DNA from: Azolla caroliniana
Taxonomy: Eukaryota; Polypodiophyta
Assembly (NCBI GenBank): GCA_043228905.1
Contig: JBHGNT010000022.1
Span: 2,356,001 to 2,420,000, forward strand
Length of the DNA: 64,000 nt
Reading direction: 5' to 3'
This document shows positions 23,144 through 35,200 of this stretch, piece by piece. The notes below the pieces were generated by a model. The model had not been told where the DNA came from, did no database searches, and saw only the letters and a list, made by a program, of their open reading frames with translations. The position numbers and the translations under genes are program-made. How positions within the stretch are numbered: the stretch's first letter is position 1; every line of letters starts with the position of its first letter.

Positions 23144-24384
23144 ATGACTAGGCCAACAGACGACCCGATTACGGAGAGAGCACGAAGACTTGCTGAACGA
23201 CGAAGGCGGTGAGAGGCTTTCCAGCAAGCAGAGGAAGAAATCTGATCGGATCGATCATTTTCCAAAGTGATCCGGAAAGTGGCGGAGGAGTCGCTCTGTC
23301 TGCAACCAAACGCCTACCCGGACGAAGGAAGCAGCTTAAGCAGCCTCCAAGAAGCGGAATCCCTTCTCTAGGCCTTGGCTAGAAGAGACGGCGAATCCGA
23401 AGCATTTTTAGCGCTGGAATCGGATTCGGAAGGGGGTTATAGCGCGCACACGAACTATCGCAACAGTAACGACACCCCAGGAGGACCGGAGGACGAGGCG
23501 TCGGATACATTACCGACACCAGAACCAGAGTTGGCAGACCGGGAACCTCCGACACTAGATGTGGAGCAACCGCCAGAGATGGAAGAAGACCAGCAAAAAC
23601 CTCCAACACCGGAAGTCGAGCTGGCAACACCAAAGGAAGACCGACAAAGACCTCCGACGCTGACGGAACACCAGGAAAGACCACTGACACTGCCAGCCCG
23701 CGTATCGATACCGGACGACGACATGTTGTTCCAGTACTCCAAGTATAGGGATGATCCGGATGCGGAGGCTCATGTTCAAGCATTTCAACAAACATGGGAG
23801 GCGAACCATGTGTCACAACGGTTAACCGCGACAGAAGAGGAACGATCTAAGATAGCCGAATTCGGCATGACATTGGAAGGACCGGCCGCCAGATGGCACC
23901 GGACGCAGGACCCCACCACCATCACCACCTTTGCGGACCTGAAAGATAAATTCTTGCACTTCTCCCAGAAGGAGGTGGACCAGAGAGAAATGGTGGGCCT
24001 ATTTTATACCATCCGGCAGGACCCCGGGGAGAGCATTCCGCAGTTTGTCATCTGATTTCAACGGATGCACAGTCACCTTACCTACGCACCTCCGAAGGAA
24101 GAAACACGGGCTATATTCTTAGCCGTGCTATGAGAACCTCTACGAACGGTATGCACGGTAATCGACTTTCGCACAAGCACCGTCGACCAGGTCATCGACC
24201 GGGTTAGAGAAATGGAGAAAACGAGCTCTTGGCTAACAATGGGAGCCCTTCAAATGGGAGCCCTTCAACCGATGAGGATATCCGGTTCCGGCAAGCAATC
24301 CAATGCACAACCTGCCTGAATTCTGGACACTCGTCACTGGAGTGCACCGTGCGGACGCACTGCTTACTCTGCCAATCTACGAGC
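23144..24384 (+). pseudogene. gag of Gypsy-C, part 1 (to Gypsy-B insertion)
   Basis: The ATG at 23144 gives MTRPTDDPITERARR, matching the A-family start MSRPNDDHITERGRR. A Pro/Glu/Thr-rich linker and the retrotransposon gag domain follow (YRDDPDAEAHVQAFQQTWEANHVS to about 24220). The first CCHC knuckle (CTTCLNSGHSSLEC) is near 24307-24348. Stops lie near 23212, 23245, 23371, 24055 and 24131, and the frame shifts at about 24240. Gypsy-B entered within the second knuckle; the reading resumes at 40077. Confidence 0.85.
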
Positions 24385-24836
24385 TATCATGATATGGCAA
24401 GACTCGAACCCATGACCTTATGCTACATGGGTCGAGCTCTTACCATTAGACTATGAATTGTAATTTGTAGGATATTATTTTCATTTATGCTTTATCATAG
24501 AAAATTGATTTATATTCCAGATCTCTCTGGAACATTCTAGAAGCTTTAGGCTTATTCCTAAAAACACTATAAAAGGAGGCACAAAGCATTGTTTTGAACC
24601 AAATTGCTTCAACACCAGTCTTAAGCCTCTTAGCCGCTTTGTACTTATCTTTCACATAATATATTAGCTGATGTCATCATCTCTCTCTCTCTCTCTCTCT
24701 CATTCTCGCTATCTCTCTCTCTCTCCTCTTCTCACTTCCTCTCTCGGGAGTCTTACGCAGTCCCGTCCCCTTAGTACTAATAGTACTACTCTTCTTTAGT
24801 ACTCATTCCATCTCTGTTTTAGTACTATTCCTGACA
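24385..24836 (+). repeat. 5' LTR of Gypsy-B (452 bp)
   Basis: Starts TATCATG (TGTCATG in the 3' copy) and ends CCTGACA. TATAAAAG is at 24568-24575. A 12-mer AAATTGCTTCAA (AAATTGGTTCAA in the 3' LTR) begins 33 bp after the TATA start, where transcription would begin. A CT microsatellite lies at about 24682-24705. Confidence 0.94.
24389..24460 (-). other. tRNA-like block (antisense) at the start of Gypsy-B LTR
   Basis: On the minus strand: CTAATGGTAAGAGCTCG, then about 22 nt, then ATGGGTTCGAGTCTTGCC. A- and B-box-like motifs are in order and at tRNA-like spacing. The T-stem is not well paired, so a working tRNA is unlikely. The same block is in the 3' LTR (about 39632-39703). Confidence 0.5.
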
Positions 24837-24838
24837 AT

Positions 24839-24850
24839 TTGAACCAATTT
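24839..24850 (+). promoter_or_regulatory. self-complementary primer-binding site of Gypsy-B
   Basis: TTGAACCAATTT lies 2 nt after the LTR. It is the exact reverse complement of AAATTGGTTCAA at 39844-39855 in the 3' LTR, which starts 33 bp after the TATA box. No tRNA-type PBS (TGGTATCAGAGC or TGGCG-type) is present. In Tf1/sushi-type elements the 5' end of the mRNA itself primes reverse transcription at such a site; assignment here is inference. Confidence 0.65.
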
Positions 24851-24906
24851 TCCTCCTCCAGCCTACTTGTCACTCTCCCTCATCCTCCTACCCTTTTCCC
24901 TATACT

Positions 24907-26050
24907 ATGGCTACTGTTAGCGCCCAAGAATACCAATCGTTTTCTTCGAGCTACAGTGCCTAAAAGAAAAGTTTGTTGCCCTGGAACAAGAAAACCAACG
25001 GTTGATAGGGGATCTGCAACAAATCACTCTAGAAAAACAACAAACGCAACAACAACATGGGGAGTTAGCGCTACGGGTACAACAGCTCGAAGCAGCGTTG
25101 CAACAACAAGGATCAAGTCCCCAAGGATTTCATAAAGAGCCCAAGATTGGACTTCCTGTGAAATTTGATGGAACGCGATCGCAATTCCGGGGATTCCTTA
25201 ATCAGGTATGCTTAGTCATCTAGATGCATCCTTCCCGATATCCCACTGATGCATCTCGAGTCGGCCTAATAGGCATGCTACTTAGCGGCTCAGCCTTGGC
25301 ATGGTTCGCTCTGCTTCTAGAAAAACAATCGCCCTTGCTTAATCACTTTGAAGATTTTATTGGTGAGGTTAAAGCCTGCTTTGGAGATACCGACAGCATC
25401 AGGACGACGATCAACAAGATCCGAAGATTGCGTCAAGGCGATCGTCCAGCCTCTGCCTACGCGGCAGATTTCCGTCTACTCGCCTCAGATATCCCCTGGG
25501 ATGATCAGGCCCTCATGGAGCAGTTTCGCTACGGCTTGTGCAACGATGTCAAAGACTTGCTTTTAACCTTCGCCGAAGAACCAAAGTCTCTTATAGAGGC
25601 AATCAGTCAAGCGGTTCGATGCGACAACAGCCTTTTCGAACGGCGTTCGGAATGTCAGTTACAAATACCACGCTCTCGGCCGGAACCCACATACGCCTCA
25701 GTCACAGCTAAACCGTTTGCACGCGATGTACCTCAAGCCAATATTCCGACACCGATGGAGATCGACACCATGCGTCGACGCGGCCCATTATCGGAAGAAG
25801 AAAAGCAACGAGGACGTGCCAATCGATTATGTCTTTATTGCGGTGGACTAGGGATATCGCCATCAATTGTCCCCATAGGCCAAGAAGACAGGTAAATCAA
25901 ATCGTCGCCTGTACTAAACCCGAGTCAATTCTTCCCTTCGGAGTGTCTGATAGTATTAATAGTACTAATAGAGTGTCAGATAGTATTCATAGTACTAATA
26001 GCCCAAGTATCTCAAATAAATTTGAAATCCTTAGTCAATTAGATGAAGAG
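24907..26050 (+). pseudogene. gag of Gypsy-B
   Basis: ATG at 24907. After an early TAA and frameshift (24961) comes a Gln-rich coiled-coil stretch (LQQITLEKQQTQQQHGEL). The gag domain follows (PVKFDGTRSQFRGFLNQ at about 25153 to SLIEAISQAV at about 25615) with a TAG at 25221. The nucleocapsid knuckle near 25829-25875 is CLYCGG, then shifted by one lost base to IAINCPHRP. The gag is of the type seen in chromoviruses with a coiled-coil N-terminus. Confidence 0.82.
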
Positions 26051-26058
26051 TTAAATGA

Positions 26059-28485
26059 TTGAGTCCAGCCAAAATAGGAGTCGTTTGGTTGGACAACAGC
26101 CCTAGATCTGTACAGCCCATTAGTGGTTCCATTCCTTCCAAGCAAGTTAGCAATGTGTTCCTAGCCCAAGTCATTGTTAGTACTAAAAGTACTCCCCCAA
26201 TACCCGTCCTAGCACTTTTAGATTCCGGAGCTAATTCCTGTTTCATGGATCGAAATTTTGCCCAAGCTTCTCAGATATCCTTAAGAAAACTTCCTTGTCC
26301 CGCATCTGTAGTAGTCATTGATGGTCGCCCATTGCTTCCGGGAATATTGTAGAAGAATCAGAACCCATTCAAGTTGTCCTAGGTACTTTTGTGTGTGTAA
26401 TATCATTTAATATAATTAGTAGTCCAGAGCATCCCATTGTCCTAGGATTACCTTGGTTTGAATTACATAATCCAGCCATAGATTGGAGAACAAGAGAAGT
26501 CCGATATCGACTACCCCAAGAATCAACTCACCGAGTTTCGACCATTTCACTCCATCAACTACGCGAAGAAGGACCCAAGGAGGCAATGTTCCTATTTGCA
26601 ATATCAATACATCCTTCCAGCACTATTAAGAAGGACTCCTCAGAGTACAACTTCCAGAAAAATATCATCCTTATGCCGATGTATTTGACAAGGTAAAAGC
26701 CAATACCCTTCCTCATCACCATCCCTATGACTGTCCCATCGATTTACAACCAGAAACCGAGCCACCATGGGGACCAATTTACAACTTGTCACCCACCGAG
26801 TTAGAGGTCCTTCGAGCCTACATAGAGGAGAACTTGGCAAGCGGGTTCATCCGTCATTCGAAATCTCCGGCCGGTGCACCCATCTTCTTTGTCAAGAAGA
26901 AAGATGGCTCACTTCGTCTCGTCGTTGATTACCGCGGATTGAATAAATTCACCATCCGGAATAGGTATGCACTTCCTCTTATATCAAGTCTTTTAGAGCG
27001 AGTTAATGGTGCCAAGTTTTTTACTAAAATTGACCTACGAGGAGCGTATAACCTCGTGCGGATTCGACCAGGAGATGAATGGAAGACCGCCTTTCGCACG
27101 CAGTATGGGCATTTCGAGTATACTGTTATGCCGTTCGGCCTAACCAATGCACCCGCAGTCTTCCAACACATGGCAAATGATATATTCAGAGACCTCTTGG
27201 ATATCTGTTTGATCATCTATCTGGATGATCTATTGATTTATTCAAAGACCCAGGAATGGTCTTTATGCCAAGCTAGAAAAATGTAGCTTTGATTGCAAGC
27301 AAGCAGAATTTCTAGGCTACGTCATCTCCTCAAAGGGCATCGCCATGGATCCAGCTAAAATCCAAACTGTACTAGAGTGGCAAATTCCACGGTCGGTACG
27401 AGATGTACAATGTTTTCTAGGTTTTGCTAACTTCTACCATAAGTTTATACAGGATTACTCGAAGATTATTTTACCTCTCACACAACTTACGAAGAAGGGC
27501 CAAGCATTTCTTTGGTCCATCGAAGTAGATATGGCTTTTCGGCATCTTAAGAAAGCCTTTACATCAGCACCGATTCTAGCTCATGTGGATACAAGAAAAC
27601 CATTCATCATGTGGACGCATCAGATTTCGCCCTCGGTAGCATCCTTTCTCAACAAGGAGATAAAGAAGAGTTGCATCCGGTGGCTTTCCATTCGCGCAAA
27701 TTCGATGTCGCAGAAATCAACTATGAAATACATGACAAGGAATTATTAGCCATCGTGGATTCATTTGTGCAATGGCGGCATTTCTTAGAGGGCTCTCCAC
27801 ATCAGGTCATTGTCTTTAGCGATCATAAAAATCTTGCTTATTTTCAGAACGCTCGCGTACTAAATCGACAGCAAGCTCGGTGGGTGCAATTCCTCACGCG
27901 TTTCGATTTCAAAATCACATATCGACCGGGGAAGCAGCAAGGAAAAGCAGATGCACTATCACGGCGTTCATATCTTGCACCTCGTCCTGGTGATGCAACA
28001 TTTGATAATCAAAAGCAAGTAATCTTGGGACCAACACGATTGCACACGATGCGGATTTTTCACACCCCGATGGATTCACGGATTACCGATGACATACGTG
28101 CAACCTTGAAAACAGACATTGAGACATCCTGGCGCACATTGATACTTCTGGGGCATCCTGTTCTCGGTCTCAACAACCAGGTATTGACTACCGACAATTC
28201 GAATATCATGATGGTTTGTTATTCTTTAAAAAGCGCGTATATGTCCCCGATTGCTCCTGTCGCCTTCAAATCGTCCAACATTGTCACGACACCCATATGG
28301 CGGGACATTTCGGTAGTACTAAGACGTTGGAGCTAGTGCAACGATCTTTTTGGTGGCCCCACATGCGCCGTTTTGTCGACGACTACGTTCGGACCTGTGA
28401 TGCTTGCTGTCGAGCAAAGATGCCACGACACCATCCATATGGTTTGTTGGAACTCTTACCGATTCCAAGTAAGCCGTGGCAGTCT
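26059..28485 (+). pseudogene. protease-RT-RNase H-integrase (first part) of Gypsy-B
   Basis: The protease active site DSGA is at 26221-26232. RT runs about 26790-27290 with [25 protein letters not shown] and YLDD at 27218-27229. A deletion of roughly 50 bp near 27255 shifts frame. RNase H ([25 protein letters not shown]) spans about 27610-27970. The integrase HHCC ([15 protein letters not shown]) is at about 28290-28410. It stops at the A1 insertion after KPWQS. The frame resumes exactly at 38528. Confidence 0.9.
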
Positions 28486-28874
28486 TGTTGTCTGCCTGGC
28501 CGGACTATCCTCAACACAGGTGTCTATCCGACACTTCTCCAAAGGGGTGGTAAGGATTGGATGCTAGGTTACACGCGTAACATGATTACCCTAAGCACAG
28601 ACGGTAAAACAATACAAAGATAAAGATAAACATGCAATAATTACTTTTGTATTACTTCCGTAAAGCCTTTACAAATCATCGGATCCTTTTATAGGCATCC
28701 GGCAAGGTTACAATCGTTGCGCTTAGGCAACCGGCATCCGAATCGGTCCGGATCCGGATCGGTACAACTGTACCGGATCCGTCCCTCCGAATAATAATTA
28801 TACTATTATTTACTTCCTATTATCCGATCCGACTCCGCCTTCCCACTTGTCCTTGCTCTTCTGACCGGTCAACA
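28486..28874 (-). repeat. 3' LTR of Gypsy-A1
   Basis: 389 bp. On the plus strand it runs from TGTTGTCTGCC to GGTCAACA. The complement of TATAAAAGG is near 28685-28693. Confidence 0.96.
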
Positions 28875-28924
28875 CATGGCACGCCCGTGGGAAAGTGCCT
28901 TGCACTTCGAATCCACTCCCGGCC

Positions 28925-31839
28925 TCATTCTTCCTCCAAAATATCGAGCACACTCTGCTCGAAGGTATCAAGTGGTGCTTCTTCCTCCAATTCCTATTCC
29001 TTGCCTGCCTGGTCTCCGACCTCCGGTTGGGTTGGTTGTTCCGTAAAAATTTGCGGCTCCGGCTGTGCTTGATTCTGTGGTGCCGGTGCTTCCTCACCTC
29101 TTCGTCCGGGTTCTTCCTGTTCTCCCTCCGTTCCAGGCTCTATTCTGTTACCCGTGTCGCTTTCTCCGGTCTCGACTGGTCGGCTCGGTGCGCCTTCTTC
29201 CTCTGCTCCGGTGTCTTCCGGTCTCAGCTCTTCTTCTTCTCCGGCATCGATCTGCACCTGCTCTTCTTGAGAACGGAAGTTCTTCTTCGGGTATAATTCC
29301 TTGTCGGGGTTGTTCGGTGTTGGTTGGTTCAGCTTCCGCCGGTCGCTCTCCCTCACTTATAGTGATTGGCGTCGTTCTTCCCTTGGCTTCCTGTCTTAAC
29401 CGGTCCTGCTCATATTTCTCCAACTCCAACTGAGTTGCGAGCTGCCCGTCATCCAACCTCTCTACCAACCCTCGGATTTCTTTGAGATGTTCTTCCGCTA
29501 AAGCGTAGAAATCCTCCGACAATTCTTCCCGAATGGCGACGATACTTTCTTCATCCATCTTGTAGAACTTGTCACCGGTCTTCCTCCGATTCTCGGCATC
29601 AGCTCGGAGTGTCTGCAGCTCGGCTGCCTGTTGTGACCACTCCTTCCATAGCTTTTCCGTACTTTCGTTGATGCTTGCCTGAGCTCGGGTACTCCAACAT
29701 GACATGATGAGCTTGATCCGGTCAACCCCCGCCTTAGCATGCGCATAAGCTTCTTTCTTTTCCTTCCTTGCCCGTTTTATAATGTCGGCCATTATCTGAG
29801 CCTGGGCTTCGTAATCCGCTTTCTGCTTTTCATAGGTACTTTTGCAGTTTGTTGATCGTGAAGGTCGATCTTTCCTTTTCTTCATTCCTGATCTTGGTCA
29901 GATCCAGCTTTTCCCGCCTTAGCGCCTCTAATTCCTTCCTTCTCTCCGTCACTTGGGTTATTTCCTCTGACAATGCTTCCTTTTTGGCACTGACCTCGTC
30001 CATTGTCTTAGCCAGGTCTAATCGAGTCTCTTTGAGCTGTTCTTTCAGCTTCTCTATTTGCCGGTCGTAGTTTGCTGCCCGTTTCTTGTTGTTCGACTCG
30101 GCCTGCTTGTGATCTCGGTAGAGTCGGTCGAAGTCCTCCGTCTTCTGCTTCAGGCGTCGGCTTACCTGAGCTCTTAACTGGTCGTCCCGGTCCTTCTATT
30201 GTCGGAGTTCTTCCTGCAATCGTTCTATCTCCTGCTCGGCCTGTCGACGCAGTCGGTCCTTCTCCTTTTGTAGCTGCTCTTTTTCTTCTTGCAGTCGGTC
30301 ATTAGTGGCTCGACCTTTCCGGAGGCCTTCTTCCATTTTCCGTCTGTTGTCCTCCACCTCTTTCCGCTGCTCCCTTTCTTTTTCCCTTAATACCTCCTGA
30401 GCTTTTAACTCCTCTCACAAGGTTTCTATTATTTTTTCGGTCTCAGGGCCGGTTTGCAAGGCTACCGGTTCCGGTTCCGGTTCTGGTTGCTTCCTTGTTG
30501 TTCCGACCGGCTCGGTGACAACTTGTGCTTGTTGAATTCCTTCCCTCGCCTGCAACAACTCCCCTTGCAATTCCTGGATCTGTGTTCGGAGCGCGACCAA
30601 CTCCTGGGTTGTTGTATGCATCAGGTGTTGCCTACACATTTCTTCTTCCTCTAACTGGTCCGCTAGTCCCGATACCTACTCCGAAAGCCATCTCAGCCAT
30701 TGTGGCCTTGTGCTTCCTGTGTCGGAGTAGCATTGCTCACTTCTACTCCTTAACTCAGGCTGTTTTTCCGGCCTTTTCTCTGGCTCCGACGCTTGTTCAT
30801 TCCTCTTCTCTGGAGTGACTGGTTCTCTGAAGTCCGGCAAAACCGGTGTCGGTGCTGCTTCCCTCGGTACGGGTTCTGGTACTGCTTCCGCCCCGGCTAC
30901 TGGAGGTGGTCCTTGCGCCCTCTGCTGAGTTTTGTCAACTGGTGGAGCCGGTCCTCTCGCCCGTCTCTCCCGACCTTGTCTTGCTGGGAGTCTTACCAGT
31001 GGTTCGGATGAGTCTTCTGCTTCAGCTTCCTCCTCCGGTGCGGCTACCAGACGAACCTTTTGTATAAAGACCTCTGGTTCTGGTTCCGGCCATCGCAGCG
31101 TTATATTGATTGGTTTGAGCGCTACCGGTTCCTCCTCGGCTGATTTTCCTTTGCCTTTTCTTGCCGGTTTTGCCTTTGTTGCCGGTTCTTGTTGCTGTCG
31201 GGATGGTCCTTCCTCCCGCTGTTTTGCTTCTTCCTGGGTCCATCCGGGGGTGTGTTTCTCCAGGATATGTCGGCGCTTTGTGACCTTTTTCGGCGTCGTC
31301 TCCTGCCGACCTCTTTTCTTTTGTTTGATGGGGAGCACCGGTGGGACTAACACCGTTAGCCATTGTGCTATCCCGGCCCATGGCTTTTTTCCTTCCACAA
31401 GGTTCTTGATGGCCTCCTTCAATCCTTCGGTTATGAAATGGAGCCAGTTCACTTGTAATCCTTCGTACGTTGCAATTAGGAACGTTGCCCGGTACCCGGC
31501 TATGGCCGGGGGACGCGAATTCACGAATTCGTATTCCATCATGGCGCGGGCCACTTCTCCGAACAGCAGGTTCTCTCCGCCCTGTGTTCGGTATGCCTTG
31601 TTGCTGATGGAATACTCAGCGAAATATTCGAACAGGATTTCACTTGAAGGGTTTTCGATTGTTTGAAGTCCTCTTGCTTTTATCCCTGTGAGCGCCTGCA
31701 CCGCTCCTGTGATTTCTGATAAATCAATCGATGTTGCCGCTTGTTCTGGTTCTGCGTGTGGTGGAGCGTCGGCGATCCGCAACAATCCTTCTAACCCGTT
31801 CTCCATCATCCATTGGCGTGCCTCTTCCGACAATGCCAT
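28925..31839 (-). pseudogene. third ORF (coiled-coil protein) of Gypsy-A1
   Basis: ATG 31839 to TGA 28925. The first 387 codons are open: N-terminal domain with GEVARAMMEY and QWLTVLVPPV, basic KQKKRGR, and a Pro/Glu-rich linker. Then come stops at 30676, 30412 and 30197, a 1-base insertion near 29838 and an 8-base deletion near 29268. The three stops are C-to-T changes relative to A0. The coiled-coil part is about 30660-29850. There is no membrane segment. The N-terminal half is the best-preserved copy in the window. Confidence 0.82.
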
Positions 31840-31974
31840 TGGTTCGAATTCTTCTTCTGTTGTCTGTTGTTCGGGCTCTGGATGTGTGTGCGCTGTGCGT
31901 CGGATCTCTCTTCTGTGCTTCTACGCCTGTGTGTAGGAAAATTCGTAAAAAGTAAGTCCTTCGCAGGCCTGTGT

Positions 31975-31982
31975 CTTATATA
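31975..31982 (-). promoter_or_regulatory. TATA box before ORF3 of Gypsy-A1
   Basis: TATATAAG on the minus strand, about 140 bp before the ORF3 ATG, matching A0 and A2. A TA microsatellite (about 32209-32224) lies further upstream in the same spacer. Confidence 0.5.
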
Positions 31983-32254
31983 GTCGCTTTTGCCTTGAGC
32001 CGCCCTTTTTCGTTTCTCGCGCATGTCTATCTCCCGCCATAATTAGTATGTCCTTTCTTGCTTGCCGCGTGTGAGTAATACCTCGTACATCGGTGCCCAC
32101 GTTCTATGCTTTAAATAGCAAGTACGCGCACGTCCTCGTTTACTGCATGGCGCCTCTTCGTTGCATGGTGGCGCTCCCACCTCTTGTGATCTCCCCATCA
32201 TTACTATGATATATATATATATATTTTATTTTTTTTCTGTTTGTTTGGACCACG

Positions 32255-35200
32255 TCATTTTCTGGTCCCCCTCGATTTGTTCGGGTCGGCTCGCGCTGAT
32301 ACCGGATCCTTCTGTCGGTTTTCTGGGATAGTCTTTGTCAGTATCGGTGTCGGTTCTTCCTCGGTCCGGATATCTGCAGCAGCGTCTATCGGTGTTGGTT
32401 CCTCATCATGCCGGATTTCCGGGTTTTGCTTGAACGGGTTGGCTGGCATATTTCCCTTATACAGCTTTAGCTGAAACCCATTTGCCCACTTACTGATGAC
32501 TTCTCCAGACAACGTGCTGAGCTGATACGACCCATTGTACCGCTTGGTGATCCAAAACGGTCCGGTCCACCGAAACCGCAACTTTCCCGGCATGTTCCCC
32601 ATCCGTGTCTGGAACAGTAGCACCGGTTTCCCGACTTCGAACTCCTTTTCGTTGCCACGCCGGTGTCGGTCCACGAAAGCTTTTCTCCTCCTTTGCTCCA
32701 GTTCGAGTTGTAGTAAGCTGGCTATTCGGTTTTCGTCTAATTCAAACAACGTCGCCAGCCGGATTCGTTCGGACTCCTTCTCACTTAAGCGCTCCTTTAC
32801 CTGGATCCGTAAGCTGGGGATCTGGAACTCTACCGGCATGACCGCTTCTAAACCGAATGCTAGTCGGAACGGGGTTGTCCGGATGCTGGTTTTGTACGTT
32901 GTTCGGTACGCCCATAGCGCGCTCTGCAATTTCGTATCCCAGTCGGTCCGGTTCTCGTTGACGATTTTTCGTAGGATGTTCTGCAGATTTTTGTTCGTCG
33001 ATTCCGCTAGTCCATTGGCTTGAGGGTAGTAGGGAGTACTCCTTTTATGTACCACCGCGTAAAATGACGTCAGGCTTTCTACTACCTGCCCGAGAAAGTG
33101 TCCTCCTTGGTCACTTATAAGCTCGATCGGGCATCCATACTGGCACCATATGCACTCGTATAGGAACCTTGCCGTGGACGCGGCCGTGTTGTCCCGTAAG
33201 GCCTTCGCTTCTACCCATTTGGTGCAATAGTCGGTCGCCACTTTGACATACCGATTTACGGTTCGCATTGCCGGTGGCTTGAAGGGACCGACAAAGTCCA
33301 AACCCCACTTTTGAAACGGTTCCAATGGCAAGACCGGGTGGTGTGGCATCCGGGCCTGCTCCGTGGGTTGGCCCAGTCGTTGACACAAATCGCATTCTCT
33401 GCTATACTTCACGACATCTTTTAGGGTGGTGGGCCACCACAGTCTGCTCTGCCATATTTTCCGAGCGGTTGCGTCGCCGGCATAATGCCCGTCGGCAATT
33501 CCACAGTGGGCTTCCCTGAGGATTAGATCCTTCTCATCGCTCTGCACTACTCGTCTCCAGATGCCATCTGCCCCTTTGTGATAGAGGGTGTCTCCAACCA
33601 AGCAGAAATGTCTGCTTCTTACTGCTACCCTTTTCCTTTCATCGCGGTCCATGTTCTCCGGTGCTCAGGAACTGATGCATCTCAGTTAGCCACGTGTCTT
33701 CATCGGCTACTGTTGCATCCGTTGCCGGTTTCGTCGTGATCCGGAACAACTCGGCGTCGGGGAACTCATCCTGGACGCCGTCCCCTACTTCTCCGGATTC
33801 GAGTCTGCTTAGGTAGTCCGCTACCCTATGCTGCGCCCCGGGTCGGTGGAAAATGTCGAATTCAAATTCCTGTAACAGCAGTGTCCATCGTGCAATTTTT
33901 CCCGTCAGGGATGCCTTCGAGACCAGGTAGAGTAGTGCCGAATGGTCGACATGGAAGGAAAACTTCCTTCCGAGCAGATAGTGCCTGTACTTTGTGACAC
34001 TATACACCATTCCTAATGCCTCGCGTTCCGTCGTAGAGTAGTTCCGTTCGGCTTTTGAGAGTTTCCGGCTTGCGTAGTACACCGGTTGGTACCATTTCGG
34101 CTCCGTGAGTTGCATCAGAACGCTGCGGATTGCTACGTCCGACGCGTCGACGAAGACGTGAAAGCTTTTACTCCAATCCGGCGGTTGCACCACCGGAGCT
34201 TGCGACAGCATAACCTTCAACGCTTGGTAGGCTTCCTCCTCCGTCTCCGCCCATAGGAAGGGTACCCTGTGTACGGCGGTATGCAATGGTGTAGCAAAGT
34301 TTGCGAGGTGCCGTATCATCCGGCTATGCCACCTTATTTGGCCCAGGAACCGGCTTAAAGCCTTTGCGTTATTTGGTGCTGGTGCCTCGAGAATCGCCTT
34401 TACTTTATCCGGATCTACCGCGATTCCTTCCTTACTCACCACGTGCCCTAGTAAGTTGCCGCTTGCCACTCCAAAGACGCACTTGGCCGGGTTCAGACTC
34501 AACCGGTACTCGCGGCACTTCTCCAAGCACAGCCGGAGGTGATCGAGATGCTCTCCGTGCCGGCTGTAGACCGCGAAATCGTCAAGGAAGACCTACATAA
34601 AACCGGGAATATATTCCCCGAAAATTTCCATTATTATCCTTTGAAAGGTCGCTGGGGCCGTCTTTAGTCCGAACATCATCACGACCGCGACGAACACTCC
34701 CCATTCCGTAACGAACGTTGTCTTTTCGTGGTCGGCCGGGTTCATTCGTATTTGGTTGTAACCGCTAAATCCATCCAGGAAGCTGTAAACTTCGTGGCCG
34801 GCTACCGCATCTAACACCCCGTCCGTAAATGGTAGTGGAAACGCATCGGTCACTGTTGCGACATTTAGTTTCCGGTAGTCAACGCATACCCAGATTTTGC
34901 CGTTCTTTTTCGGGACCACCACTATCGGACTCAGCCAGGTTGCCTGCTTGACCGGTCGGATAAATCCGACCCGGAGGAGTTTATCAATCTCCTCCTTCAC
35001 CTTTGCCGCATAATTCAGATTCATCCGGTACCTGCGTTGAGCAATCGGTTTCGCGTCCGTACTTAGGTGAATTTGGTGCTGATAGAGCTGGGGGTCCAGC
35101 CCTCGCATGTCTTCGTACGACCACGCGAACACATCCTTGAAGTCTGTTAACAATGCTACCATTGCCTTCTTTTCTTCCTTCGGTAATTCCTTTGCAACAT

